Origin: CAYMDS01 sp964653195
GTDB taxonomy: Bacteria > Patescibacteriota > Microgenomatia > Levybacterales > UBA12049
Direction of reading: 5' to 3'
DNA: 7,882 nucleotides
Assembly: GCA_964653195.1 (NCBI GenBank)
Contig: CAZZCX010000034.1
Coordinates: 1-7,882 of the forward strand
Part shown: piece after piece, positions 1 through 6,900 of the stretch
Position numbering within the stretch: the stretch's first letter is position 1
Layout: each line of letters begins with the position of its first letter
The notes under the pieces: generated by a model
Database searches by the model: none
What the model saw: only the letters and a program-made list of their open reading frames with translations
What the model was told of the DNA's origin: nothing
Program-made: the position numbers and the translations under genes

Positions 1-367
1 CCTTATGCGAAGCACAAGAGTCTCCGATTTCGGCACATGGCTTAATCCTCGATACATTTTCGGCGCTAAAAACCATCCGCCAGTGAGCTGTTACGCTATC
101 TTTAAAAGATGGCTGCTTCTAAGCCAACTTCCTGGGTGTCTATGGATCTTAACTTCCTTTAAAACTTAGCCATAATTTAGAGGCCTTAATCGGGAGTCTG
201 GGTTGTTTCCCTTTTGACGCATCAGCTTAGCCCGACACGACTGACTAGCTATGTTTCACACGCTGCATTCGGAGTTTAATAGGTGCCGACAGCTTTCGCC
301 GCCGGAAACCATTTAGTGCTCTACCTCAGCGTTCATACATAGCCGCTATACCAAAATATATTTCGGG

Positions 368-399
<32 letters not shown>

Positions 400-889
400 A
401 TTGCCCCTAACCTCAGGTCGTCTCAGATCATTGCTACGATCACGAGTACGGGCCTCCCCTCGCCTTTCGGCGAAGTTCACCCTGCCCAAGGTTAGCTCAC
501 CCGGTTTCGGGTCATACATTAAGCGCAAAATATCCCAGTTAGGGATCGCTTTCACTTTGCCTTCCCAAGTTCTCCTTGGTTAAACAGGCGCTATAACGTA
601 CACTCACCGGTTCATTCTTCAATAGGCACGACATCATCCCGATAAATCGGGACTCTGTCTGCTTGTTAGCCGACAATTTCAGTTCTATTTCATCCCCCTC
701 CCGGGGTGCTTTTCACCTTTCCCTCGCGGTACTAGTTCACTATCGGTAGATTCTGATATTTAGTCTTGGATCATGGTCGACCCGGCTTCCCACACAGTTT
801 AAATCGTGCTGCATGGTACTTAGGTACAAACTATCGGGAGCATTCATTTCGCATACACGGCTTTCACGTTCTATAGCGGACCATTCCGG

Positions 890-1096
<207 letters not shown>

Positions 1097-1381
1097 TCGA
1101 TTGATTTATTTTCCTGGCGCTACGTTAGATGTTTCAGTTGGCGCCGTACCCCACCTAAAGCTATTATCCCGATTGCTCGGGAATGTTTACTTTAGGTTAA
1201 TTCCAATATTATTGGAACTGAGTTGCCTCATTCGGAAACCGCCGGATCAAAGGTTGTTAGCACCTCCCCGACGAGTATCGCCGCTGTCTGCGTCCTTCCT
1301 CGGTCAAAATCTCCTAGGCATCCATTATCGGCATTATGAGTAGATAATTATTATATAAAAAAATTTATATACTGGATACAA

Positions 1382-1404
1382 ATTGTTATTTTGAGGATAA
1401 CAAT
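1382..1404 (-). other. Hairpin between boxA and 23S rRNA
   Basis: ATTGTTAT (1382-1389) and ATAACAAT (1397-1404) form a perfect 8-bp stem with a 7-nt loop, starting about 34 nt before the predicted 23S 5' end. It has no T-tract on the minus strand that would make it a terminator. It may take part in processing of the precursor, but the usual long 23S processing stem would need the 3' flank, which is outside the window. Confidence 0.5.
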
Positions 1405-1417
1405 ATTTCTCTTCACT

Positions 1418-1429
1418 TATTAAAGAGCC
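1418..1429 (-). promoter_or_regulatory. rRNA antitermination boxA in the tRNA-23S spacer
   Basis: The minus strand reads GGCTCTTTAATA, which matches 10 of 12 positions of the E. coli rrn boxA (TGCTCTTTAACA). It sits about 70 nt before the 23S gene, where a spacer boxA is expected. In known systems boxA RNA is bound by NusB and S10 (NusE), which protects rRNA transcription from Rho and couples it to processing. The match and position are seen; the function is taken from the family. Confidence 0.7.
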
Positions 1430-1520
1430 AATTTTTTCAATCGTACGCTGTTGGCCTTATATCAAGATAAAATCCTGAATAAATGGCGAGCGACTGACGA
1501 CTGCGTTACGCTTTCAGAAC

Positions 1521-1542
1521 AACCCCCTCTTTCTAGGGGGTT
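1521..1542 (-). other. Strong GC hairpin in the tRNA-23S spacer
   Basis: AACCCCCT (1521-1528) and AGGGGGTT (1535-1542) form a perfect 8-bp stem with a 6-nt loop. It is the strongest simple hairpin in the spacer (1349-1683). Neither strand has a T-tract after it, so it is not a standard terminator. It lies upstream of boxA on the transcript, but about 90 nt away, which is far for a boxB. A processing site is the most likely role, by inference. Confidence 0.5.
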
Positions 1543-1635
1543 CATCTCAAAACACAATGCCTTCGGCAACTATAAACATAAAACTTATAACTTCTAAAGC
1601 TAGCATGTTAATATTTTTGTTATCGCTCTATATTA

Positions 1636-1662
1636 ACTGTTTACAGTTTATTGTTTACTGTT
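1636..1662. repeat. Short GTTTAC/AGTTTA word repeat in the spacer
   Basis: The words ACTGTTTAC, AGTTTATT and GTTTACTGTT follow one another in near-repeat fashion between tRNA-Ala and the spacer hairpin. It is low-complexity sequence of the same style as other spacers in the window. No function is assigned. Confidence 0.4.
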
Positions 1663-1679
1663 ATTCTGCGCTGCAGAAT
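1663..1679 (-). other. Hairpin just 3' of tRNA-Ala
   Basis: ATTCTGC (1663-1669) and GCAGAAT (1673-1679) form a perfect 7-bp stem with a 3-nt loop, four nt after the tRNA's last base on the minus strand. With no T-tract following, it is more likely a 3' processing or end-protection element than a terminator. Confidence 0.45.
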
Positions 1680-1683
1680 ACTG

Positions 1684-1756
1684 TGGACCGGAAGAGATTC
1701 GAACTCTCGACCTCAGCTATGCAAAAGCTGCGCTCTACCAGCTAAGCTACCGGCCC
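1684..1756 (-). tRNA. tRNA-Ala (anticodon UGC)
   Basis: The 73-nt cloverleaf is complete. The acceptor GGGCCGG pairs with CCGGTCC; the D-stem is GCTT/GAGC; the anticodon stem CAGCT/AGCTG carries the loop TTTGCAT with anticodon TGC at 1723-1721; the T-stem GAGAG/CTCTT has the loop TTCGAAT. A G3-U70 wobble pair, the main alanine identity element, is present. The 3' CCA is not encoded (the genome reads ACA after the acceptor stem), so it must be added by a nucleotidyltransferase. Its place just before 23S matches the usual rRNA-spacer tRNA, but the tRNA-Ile often found beside it is absent and so is an upstream 16S gene. Confidence 0.97.
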
Positions 1757-1837
1757 ATATTCGTCTAACCGCCTCCTCTTCTAGCTTGCATTACTAAAAC
1801 CGAAAGCACTAAATAGGCCTGTAGACAAAAAATAAAA

Positions 1838-1849
1838 AATTAAAGATCG
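1838..1849 (-). promoter_or_regulatory. Possible leader boxA before tRNA-Ala
   Basis: The minus strand reads CGATCTTTAATT, with the boxA core TCTTTAA intact and 8 of 12 positions matching. It lies about 100 nt after the predicted transcription start and about 80 nt before tRNA-Ala, a normal place for an rRNA leader boxA. T-rich sequence follows, so the match could be chance. Confidence 0.35.
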
Positions 1850-1957
1850 GAGTAAACCAAAGATGATATTTTAGAGGCGTTATGACCTAGGTACAGAAAA
1901 AATAAATTTGGTCAGAAATGTGCTCATAAATACGCAATCAAAGGTTTACGCAAAGTG

Positions 1958-1986
1958 ATAATAACATAGGCTCTATAGCCTGTCAA
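1958..1986 (-). promoter_or_regulatory. Strong promoter for the tRNA-Ala/23S rRNA unit
   Basis: On the minus strand, TTGACA (1986-1981) and TATTAT (1963-1958) are separated by exactly 17 nt, giving a consensus -35 and a near-consensus -10 for the housekeeping sigma factor. Transcription should start near 1951, leaving a leader of about 195 nt before tRNA-Ala. The spacer between the two boxes contains the inverted repeat AGGCT-CTAT-AGCCT (1968-1981), which overlaps the end of the -35 box. Upstream of the -35 is a GC-rich run, not an A/T-rich UP element. Confidence 0.8.
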
Positions 1987-2233
1987 CCCCCGGGAAAATC
2001 AGAATACAACTTGTTATATTTCAAAATCGTAAATATCATTACTCCAGAGCTAAATAACCTCAAAAGAAAAAGCTATAGTTTCTGCGACTACCGAGATAAG
2101 CGGAATCATAAAGATAGAAATTGATTATGTGCGTATATGGGTTAATGATAGAAGAAAATAGATAAATCAACTTTATAATAGAAGTGGAAGACCAATTTTA
2201 ATTAAAACTATGTACTAATACTTATATAGCGAG
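1987..2233. other. AT-rich gap, nothing recognised
   Basis: This stretch lies between the 3' end of the 411-residue gene and the rRNA promoter. I see no open frame of note, no 16S rRNA blocks, no tRNA and no clear terminator. The only composition feature is the GC-rich run (about 1987-1994) touching the -35 box. Confidence 0.6.
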
Positions 2234-3469
2234 TTAATCTTCCAAGTCGCGCGGACGACGTGTTCCAGTACCGTACCCACCCCCTGCAGCTCGTCTTGTG
2301 TGATCTTCTAGTTGTTCGCTGATTGAACTTTGTATTGCTGCTAACTCTGCACCAGTTATACCTACGCCACCACCCTCATAGTGTCTATTGCTCTTTTCCG
2401 CTTCAGTTAATGCTTGAGCTAATAAAGCACGCCTTTCCCGAGGATTACCTTCTGTTGCAGCCAAATTAGCCCGCTCGAGCAAACCATCAATCATAGATCC
2501 CACCGGAGTATTTATTGACGGAAGACCTTGTAGAGGATTTTCCTTGCGCCAAGTATCTTGAGCTTGTTTATTCTCTTTAATTTTTTTTAATCTAGCAGCT
2601 TCTGCTTGCCTTGAGGCTTCATTTAAATCAGCGACCATTTGATTGCTTTGATTTGCTTGTCTACGATTCCACCACGCAAATATGCCAAGACCCGCAGCCC
2701 CTACCAAAGGCACCTTCCAACACTGTTTTAACATCCATGGAATACTTTTTATCGTATCTACTGCTTGTTCTATCGCGGTATACGGATCCGGCGTGGCAAC
2801 AGGAGCTTGAGCGGTAGGTTGAGTCGGCACAGCTTCAGTTTGAGGAAACGTTGATCTTAAAGCAGCTCGCACATTATCCAACGCTCCATTATGTACCGGT
2901 TGTAAAGCCCCACCGTTATCCATGCATAATGGACTTTCATTCGTACTCTGTGTATCAAGAACATATCCTGCAGCACCAATTCCTTCACAATCTAAAACTC
3001 TTTGCTGAGGTAAACCAGTTGAATCTACGCACTCAAGCACACGATTTGAAGCAATAGTACCATCATTTATAAAAGGCTGAACAACTCTCTCTGGAGAATC
3101 CTGTGCTGCTAGTACACCATCTATTTGTTCACATCTGAGAGGCTGATCAGCTCCTTGCGCATGAACTGTTGCATTTCCAAATCCTACTTTATCCAAATTG
3201 TAGGCAACCCCTAACGCTATACCGGCTACAGTAGCCAGTCGCCGATGCCTTACAAGCCAATCCATAGCTTTTCTGTGAGTAGTATAACCATCTTGAACTG
3301 CTAAAGCGGCATCAGTTAATAAATTATTGCCAAATTGCCTTAATCCTCCTATAGCTTCTCCCACTGCTTCTCTCGTATCAGCATTTGCAGCTATCCACAT
3401 ATCACTAGATGTCATTGTAGGACCGTTAAGACCCAATACAAAATTAAATCTTCTTTCTTGCTGAGACAT
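2234..3469 (-). CDS. Two-pass membrane protein with cysteine-bearing ectodomain, unknown family
   Basis: I do not recognise the family. Counting from the upstream ATG at 3478 (414 residues), the protein has a polar N-terminus (1-77), a weak hydrophobic segment at about 81-98 (LATVAGIALGVAYNL), and a region with four cysteines (C116, C150, C164, C185). A Pro/Thr/Ala-rich linker (about 215-232) follows, then a second hydrophobic segment at about 256-270 ending in WWNRRQ. Next is an Ala/Gln/Lys-rich likely coiled coil (about 275-310), a helical region (about 325-362), and a Gly/Arg-rich acidic-ending tail. Positive residues before the first and after the second segment suggest both ends are cytoplasmic and the cysteine loop is outside, where disulfides could form. 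I chose the fourth codon (ATG at 3469; 411 residues) because a promoter -10 box ends directly against the first ATG. The stop is TAA. No homologous function can be claimed. Confidence 0.85.
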   Translation of the reverse strand: MSQQERRFNFVLGLNGPTMTSSDMWIAANADTREAVGEAIGGLRQFGNNLLTDAALAVQDGYTTHRKAMDWLVRHRRLATVAGIALGVAYNLDKVGFGNATVHAQGADQPLRCEQIDGVLAAQDSPERVVQPFINDGTIASNRVLECVDSTGLPQQRVLDCEGIGAAGYVLDTQSTNESPLCMDNGGALQPVHNGALDNVRAALRSTFPQTEAVPTQPTAQAPVATPDPYTAIEQAVDTIKSIPWMLKQCWKVPLVGAAGLGIFAWWNRRQANQSNQMVADLNEASRQAEAARLKKIKENKQAQDTWRKENPLQGLPSINTPVGSMIDGLLERANLAATEGNPRERRALLAQALTEAEKSNRHYEGGGVGITGAELAAIQSSISEQLEDHTRRAAGGGYGTGTRRPRDLED

Positions 3470-3478
3470 AGTCAGCAT

Positions 3479-3506
3479 ATTATAAGCTTTCTTTTATGAA
3501 AGTCAA
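3479..3506 (-). promoter_or_regulatory. Promoter of the 411-residue membrane protein gene
   Basis: TTGACT (3506-3501), a 16-nt gap, and the perfect -10 TATAAT (3484-3479). The -10 touches the ATG at 3478, so a normal start 6-8 nt downstream (about 3472) would exclude that ATG and leave only about 3 nt before the ATG at 3469. The mRNA is therefore probably leaderless or nearly so. No Shine-Dalgarno sequence precedes either ATG. Confidence 0.7.
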
Positions 3507-3536
3507 GAGCTTTGAAGTTAATCAGATTAAATCATA

Positions 3537-3755
3537 CTATGGGGCTGGAGATGGGGTTGGCGTCAAATAAAAAGTTTCCATTTTCATAGGTTTTCCCGTA
3601 GGATTAACTGTCGGATTTCCCATAATAATTGTGGGCGCTGGAGGTGCCGGTGGTTGCGGATCACCCCTATAAAACGCTAATCCTAATAAGCCTATTAATA
3701 AAAAAAGTAAGAAAATACCTACTCCGATCATTTTAGGATCTGTAAATTGATTCAT
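3537..3755 (-). CDS. Small single-pass membrane protein with proline-rich tail
   Basis: This is a 72-residue protein of no recognised family. Residues 1-9 are polar, about 10-29 form one strongly hydrophobic helix (IGVGIFLLFLLIGLLGLAFY), and the rest is a Pro/Thr-rich tail with QPPAPPAP (about 34-41) and TPTPSPAP at the very end. The charges do not fix the topology clearly. If the N-terminus is cytoplasmic, the tail would be an unstructured extracytoplasmic stalk. It lies between the protease gene (70 nt upstream) and the two-pass protein gene (67 nt downstream from its ATG at 3469), in the same direction. Its own candidate promoter and the hydrophobic pattern support a real gene. The stop is TAG. 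No ribosome binding site is seen. Confidence 0.75.
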   Translation of the reverse strand: MNQFTDPKMIGVGIFLLFLLIGLLGLAFYRGDPQPPAPPAPTIIMGNPTVNPTGKPMKMETFYLTPTPSPAP

Positions 3756-3764
3756 ATACGTCTT

Positions 3765-3793
3765 ACGTTATCAAAAATCTGTGCCTCGGTCAA
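3765..3793 (-). promoter_or_regulatory. Candidate extended -10 promoter of the small membrane protein gene
   Basis: TTGACC (3793-3788), a 17-nt gap, and TAACGT (3770-3765) preceded by TGA, giving the extended form TGnTAnnnT. The ATG follows after 9 nt, the same distance as between TATAAT and the preferred ATG of the next gene. This again predicts a nearly leaderless mRNA. The -10 is weak by itself. Confidence 0.5.
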
Positions 3794-3825
3794 CTGATTA
3801 ATTTCAGATAATTGAATTACACATT

Positions 3826-5718
3826 TTATTCTCCGTTCTGGACTGACAAGTCTCTCAAGAAAAGATTGTAATCAAATTGATTTACTGCGCCATCATCAGT
3901 CAAATCAGCCATAGCCTTTTTCTGTTGATCTGAACAGTCCCTGGGAGGTGTGAGGTTGGATATACAATCAAGAAGAAGATTATAATCAACCGCATTTATA
4001 AAATTATCACTATTTATATCGCCTGTAGTCAGAGATACTTCATTTACTATAACCTCCTGGCCGGATGTAATACTAAATATCCCATCAAGCGTTTTGCCCA
4101 GGTATTGAGGAATTCTTAAATTAATTCGATATAGGCCAGAAGGTACTGATTCGAGCAGTATATCATTTTTGAAAGTCCCGCTTGTTGCATCAAAAACCAC
4201 ATTGCTTTGAATCGAAGGTAATGCTGAATTTGAAGCATCTGTCAATGTAACGCTTATGCCTCGCGTCGTATGCAGTGGACTCATATTGCCATTACTAATT
4301 GGATTTGCATTGTCGCCACCTCGTCCTATTCCATGAAGCTTGATGTTTTGAAAATTTAGACTAGTTCCCGTACCCGGAGTAACGCTTGGAACAGATGTAG
4401 GACTTATACTGCATGCCTGCAGTGTTTTTAAAGAATTCAATCGTCCTGTCCCTAATGGTTTATCAGTAGAAATTTCATCAACACTGTCTAATATACATCC
4501 CTCAACTTCGCTTAGCGTAATATCGCTTTTTGTAAATAACAGAGCAGCTACTCCAGCTACATGAGGTGAGGCCATAGAAGTACCTGAAGCTAGTATGTAT
4601 TTATTGCCAACTCTTCTCATACACATTTGGGGATCACAAACCGATGATGCAGCTGAGAGTATATTGCTGCCCGGAGCACTTATGTCTACGACTGAGCCGA
4701 AGTTTGAAAAATTAGACCTGTTATCCGTTTCAGTTGTAGCGCCAACCGCCAAAACATTTTGACAATTAGCCGGACTAAAAAGTATGGCATCTGAATTATC
4801 ATTTCCGGCTGCGACAATCACCATCGCATCACTTTCTAATGCATAATTTATACTTGATTGCATCACGTCACTACATATTCCTGGAGCTCCTAGACTTAAA
4901 TTTATTACCTTCGCTCCGTTATCTGCTGCGTATTGTACACCTCTAGTGATCGCTGATACCGGACCCGTACCGTTATTACCTATAGATTTAATAGCCATCA
5001 ATTTAACAGTCCAATTAATTCCGCTTATACCTTTAGCATTATTAGTTAAAGCTCCTATAATTCCTGCAACATGTGTACCATGACCGAAATCGTCCATGGG
5101 GTCATTATCATTATTTATATAATCAGGACCTTTCTCAATTAAGTTAGATAGGTCTTCGTGATTATAATCAATTCCCGTATCTACAACTGCCACTTTTACA
5201 ACCGGGCTGCCTGTAGATAATTCCCATGCTTCGTTCATTTTTATTTTTCTTAAATTCCATTGATATTGTTGAAAATAACTATCCGTAGGTGTAATAAATA
5301 TACTCATGATTAGATCTGCTTCTATTCCCTCAACTACATCTAAAGTCGCGAGTGTCTTCCCTGCTTCTTTTATATTTGTATCTTTTTTCAAGCTTACGAT
5401 ATATGTGGTGCTTGTTGATGAATGTAGCAATTCCTGTGAAATTACTCCTGCTTTATCAAATACACGCTTTATATCCGGAGAAGTTTCTTCAACCGAATCA
5501 GGAGAGAATCCTTCCTTATAGGTTACAAGCAGCCTATCTGGTACATACTTAGCATCTTGAGGTATTACTAATTTTGCCTTACTCTCCCTATCTATAATGT
5601 ATTCAAGTTGGTTATTTTTGCTAAATATAAATATGAAAGTAGGTATCAAAACCAAAAATATTAAGATACCAAATAGAATAATTAATACTTTTCTATGTTT
5701 TACCAATTTATCAGGCAT
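3826..5718 (-). CDS. Membrane-anchored subtilisin-like serine protease (S8) with dockerin-like C-terminus
   Basis: It cleaves proteins outside the cytoplasm. Numbered from the ATG at 5718 (630 residues), an N-terminal signal or anchor helix spans about 10-33. An inhibitor-like prodomain follows (about 57-140, starting VPDRLLVTYKEG). The peptidase domain (about 150-435) holds the full triad: Asp180 in VVDTG, His213 in HGTHVAG, Ser381 in GTSMASPHVAG, with oxyanion Asn306 in AAGN. A Ser/Thr/Pro linker (about 440-452) leads to a beta-rich domain (about 454-562). Two EF-hand-like repeats end the protein, GDINSDNFINAVDYN (about 566-580) and DLTDDGAVNQFDYN (about 605-618), typical of dockerin type I. 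No cohesin gene is visible. The longer reading from a TTG at 5742 is unlikely: it has no ribosome site and overlaps a promoter. All catalytic residues are intact, so an active enzyme is expected. Substrates are unknown. The stop is TAA. Confidence 0.93.
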   Translation of the reverse strand: MPDKLVKHRKVLIILFGILIFLVLIPTFIFIFSKNNQLEYIIDRESKAKLVIPQDAKYVPDRLLVTYKEGFSPDSVEETSPDIKRVFDKAGVISQELLHSSTSTTYIVSLKKDTNIKEAGKTLATLDVVEGIEADLIMSIFITPTDSYFQQYQWNLRKIKMNEAWELSTGSPVVKVAVVDTGIDYNHEDLSNLIEKGPDYINNDNDPMDDFGHGTHVAGIIGALTNNAKGISGINWTVKLMAIKSIGNNGTGPVSAITRGVQYAADNGAKVINLSLGAPGICSDVMQSSINYALESDAMVIVAAGNDNSDAILFSPANCQNVLAVGATTETDNRSNFSNFGSVVDISAPGSNILSAASSVCDPQMCMRRVGNKYILASGTSMASPHVAGVAALLFTKSDITLSEVEGCILDSVDEISTDKPLGTGRLNSLKTLQACSISPTSVPSVTPGTGTSLNFQNIKLHGIGRGGDNANPISNGNMSPLHTTRGISVTLTDASNSALPSIQSNVVFDATSGTFKNDILLESVPSGLYRINLRIPQYLGKTLDGIFSITSGQEVIVNEVSLTTGDINSDNFINAVDYNLLLDCISNLTPPRDCSDQQKKAMADLTDDGAVNQFDYNLFLRDLSVQNGE

Positions 5719-5725
5719 TATAGCT

Positions 5726-5755
5726 AGTGTAACGCTGATCAAATAAGATTGTAAA
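5726..5755 (-). promoter_or_regulatory. Candidate promoter of the subtilase gene
   Basis: TTTACA (5755-5750), an 18-nt gap, and TACACT (5731-5726), followed after 7 nt by the ATG at 5718. Each box matches most of the consensus. The predicted transcription start falls on or next to the ATG, which supports ATG 5718 over the upstream TTG and implies a leaderless mRNA. Confidence 0.45.
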
Positions 5756-5796
5756 GTCGTAAGTAAAGATATTGCATGGCTATATATATCAATTGC

Positions 5797-5985
5797 TTAA
5801 TATACATAAACGAAGTTAAACAAAAGGTTTAAATGCTTGAAGTACTTTTGTATAGATAACCATTTCTCAGCCTCCTGAACAGCTGCAGCACCAAATCCTG
5901 ATGCAACCTGCCGTGTGAAATCGACACTTTGAGGCGATGACGTAGACCTAACGAATGGCGAGAATCTTACAGCGATGAGACTAAA
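5797..5985 (-). pseudogene. Diverged duplicate of a trxB 3' end, without a start
   Basis: Directly after the trxB TGA stop, the same frame stays open for 62 codons to a TAA (5799-5797). It reads RQVASGFGAAAVQEAEKWLS, which closely matches the trxB C-terminus RQAITAAGFGAAAALEVEKWLS with two residues missing. The two copies share the exact 12-mer TAACCATTTCTC (5857-5868 and 6001-6012, offset 144 nt). Many codons differ synonymously, so this is not a recent or assembly-made duplication. The frame has no ATG or GTG, and the FAD, NADPH and CATC motifs are absent. I call it the remnant of a second thioredoxin reductase-like gene. The last part (YFKHLNLL onward) and the first about 20 codons are not recognisable. 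A read-through extension of TrxB is a less likely reading. Confidence 0.75.
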
Positions 5986-6900
5986 TCACTCATGTAGACT
6001 TAACCATTTCTCTACTTCCAGAGCTGCGGCTGCTCCGAAACCCGCGGCGGTAATTGCCTGTCGATAAGCGCGGTCATGTACATCCCCAGCAGTAAATACT
6101 CCTTCTATATTTGTTTTAAAGTGGTCATGTACCTTTATGTATTCTGCTTCATCCAAATCAATTCCCTGAAACTTTTTTGTATTCGGGATATGACCTATCG
6201 CCACAAATACACCATCTACTTCCATCTCACTTGTCTTATTGGTTTTAGTGTCAATATATTTCACTTTTTCGACCTTTATTCCTCCCATTACTTCAGTTAT
6301 CACAGTATTGAACATGACAGTTATCTTGGGGTTATTTTTTACTCTATCTTGCATGATTTGACTGGCACGAAATTCTTCACGTCTATGCATTAGAGTTACG
6401 TGACTCGCGACATTTGACAAAACTTGCGCTTCCTCCATCGCACTATCCCCCCCGCCAACAACTATCACATTCTTATTTCTGAAAAACCCTGCATCACAAG
6501 TCGCACAGGATGAAACACCGCGTCCAATCTTTTCTTCCTCCCCTTTCACACCTAGCCATTTAGCATCTGCGCCAGATGCAATAATTACGGCTTTACTTTT
6601 ATAGGTATTTCCATCGCTTGCTGTTATTTTAAAAGGCCGCAGATTAAATACCCCATCTTCAAATTCGGATTCAATTATCTCCGCACCATGGTGTTCAGCT
6701 TGAGATCGCATTTTCATCATCAGTTCAGGCCCAAGTATACCTTCAGGGAAACCTGGAAAATTCTCAACCAATGAAGTTAACTGCAACTGCCCACCCCATT
6801 TTCCACCAGCAATTACCAGAGTTTTAAGATTCGCACGGGTTGTGTAAATAGCAGCAGTTAACCCAGCTGGCCCCGCACCGATTATTATAACGTCATACAT
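5986..6900 (-). CDS. trxB: Thioredoxin reductase (NADPH, FAD)
   Basis: This flavoenzyme passes electrons from NADPH through FAD and a redox disulfide to thioredoxin in the cytoplasm. The 304-residue length is normal for the low-molecular-weight bacterial type. The FAD-binding Rossmann motif GAGPAG is at 8-13. The redox centre CATC is at 132-135 (SSCATCDAGFF). The NADPH-domain glycine motif VVGGGDSAMEEA is at about 147-158, with HRREEFRAS at 172-180 for the NADPH 2'-phosphate. The C-terminal FAD motif AGDVHD is at 271-276, followed by YRQAITAAGFGAAAALE. The start MYDVIIIGAGPAG is typical, and no Shine-Dalgarno sequence precedes it. It lies 121 nt after trxA, so the two are probably one transcript feeding one pathway. 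It is the only gene here that ends in TGA; the same frame continues into a duplicated trxB-like tail. Confidence 0.97.
   Translation of the reverse strand: MYDVIIIGAGPAGLTAAIYTTRANLKTLVIAGGKWGGQLQLTSLVENFPGFPEGILGPELMMKMRSQAEHHGAEIIESEFEDGVFNLRPFKITASDGNTYKSKAVIIASGADAKWLGVKGEEEKIGRGVSSCATCDAGFFRNKNVIVVGGGDSAMEEAQVLSNVASHVTLMHRREEFRASQIMQDRVKNNPKITVMFNTVITEVMGGIKVEKVKYIDTKTNKTSEMEVDGVFVAIGHIPNTKKFQGIDLDEAEYIKVHDHFKTNIEGVFTAGDVHDRAYRQAITAAGFGAAAALEVEKWLSLHE

Noticed and set aside
1350..1375. TATAAT-like box just before the 23S gene
   Set aside because: The sequence is an A/T run with no well-placed -35; the upstream promoter at 1958-1986 explains transcription.
1521..1542. Hairpin as an intrinsic terminator
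   Set aside because: No T-tract follows on either strand, and termination here would cut off the 23S gene.
1557..1745. Plus-strand 62-codon frame
   Set aside because: It runs through tRNA-Ala in antisense and has no start signals.
5717..5722. TATAAT at the subtilase start
   Set aside because: It overlaps the ATG at 5718 and no -35 sits at a proper distance. The TTTACA/TACACT pair fits better.
5719..5742. TTG start giving a 638-residue protease
   Set aside because: There is no ribosome site, the segment overlaps the candidate promoter, and the eight added residues add nothing to the membrane anchor.
5986..5988. UGA as a glycine codon (as in some candidate phyla) joining trxB to the following frame
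   Set aside because: TrxB already has its normal length at this TGA, no other gene here contains an in-frame TGA, and the following frame duplicates the tail rather than adding a domain.
2611..6393. Plus-strand frames of 66-105 codons inside the minus-strand genes
   Set aside because: They are shadows of well-supported genes, with no homology-like motifs or promoters.
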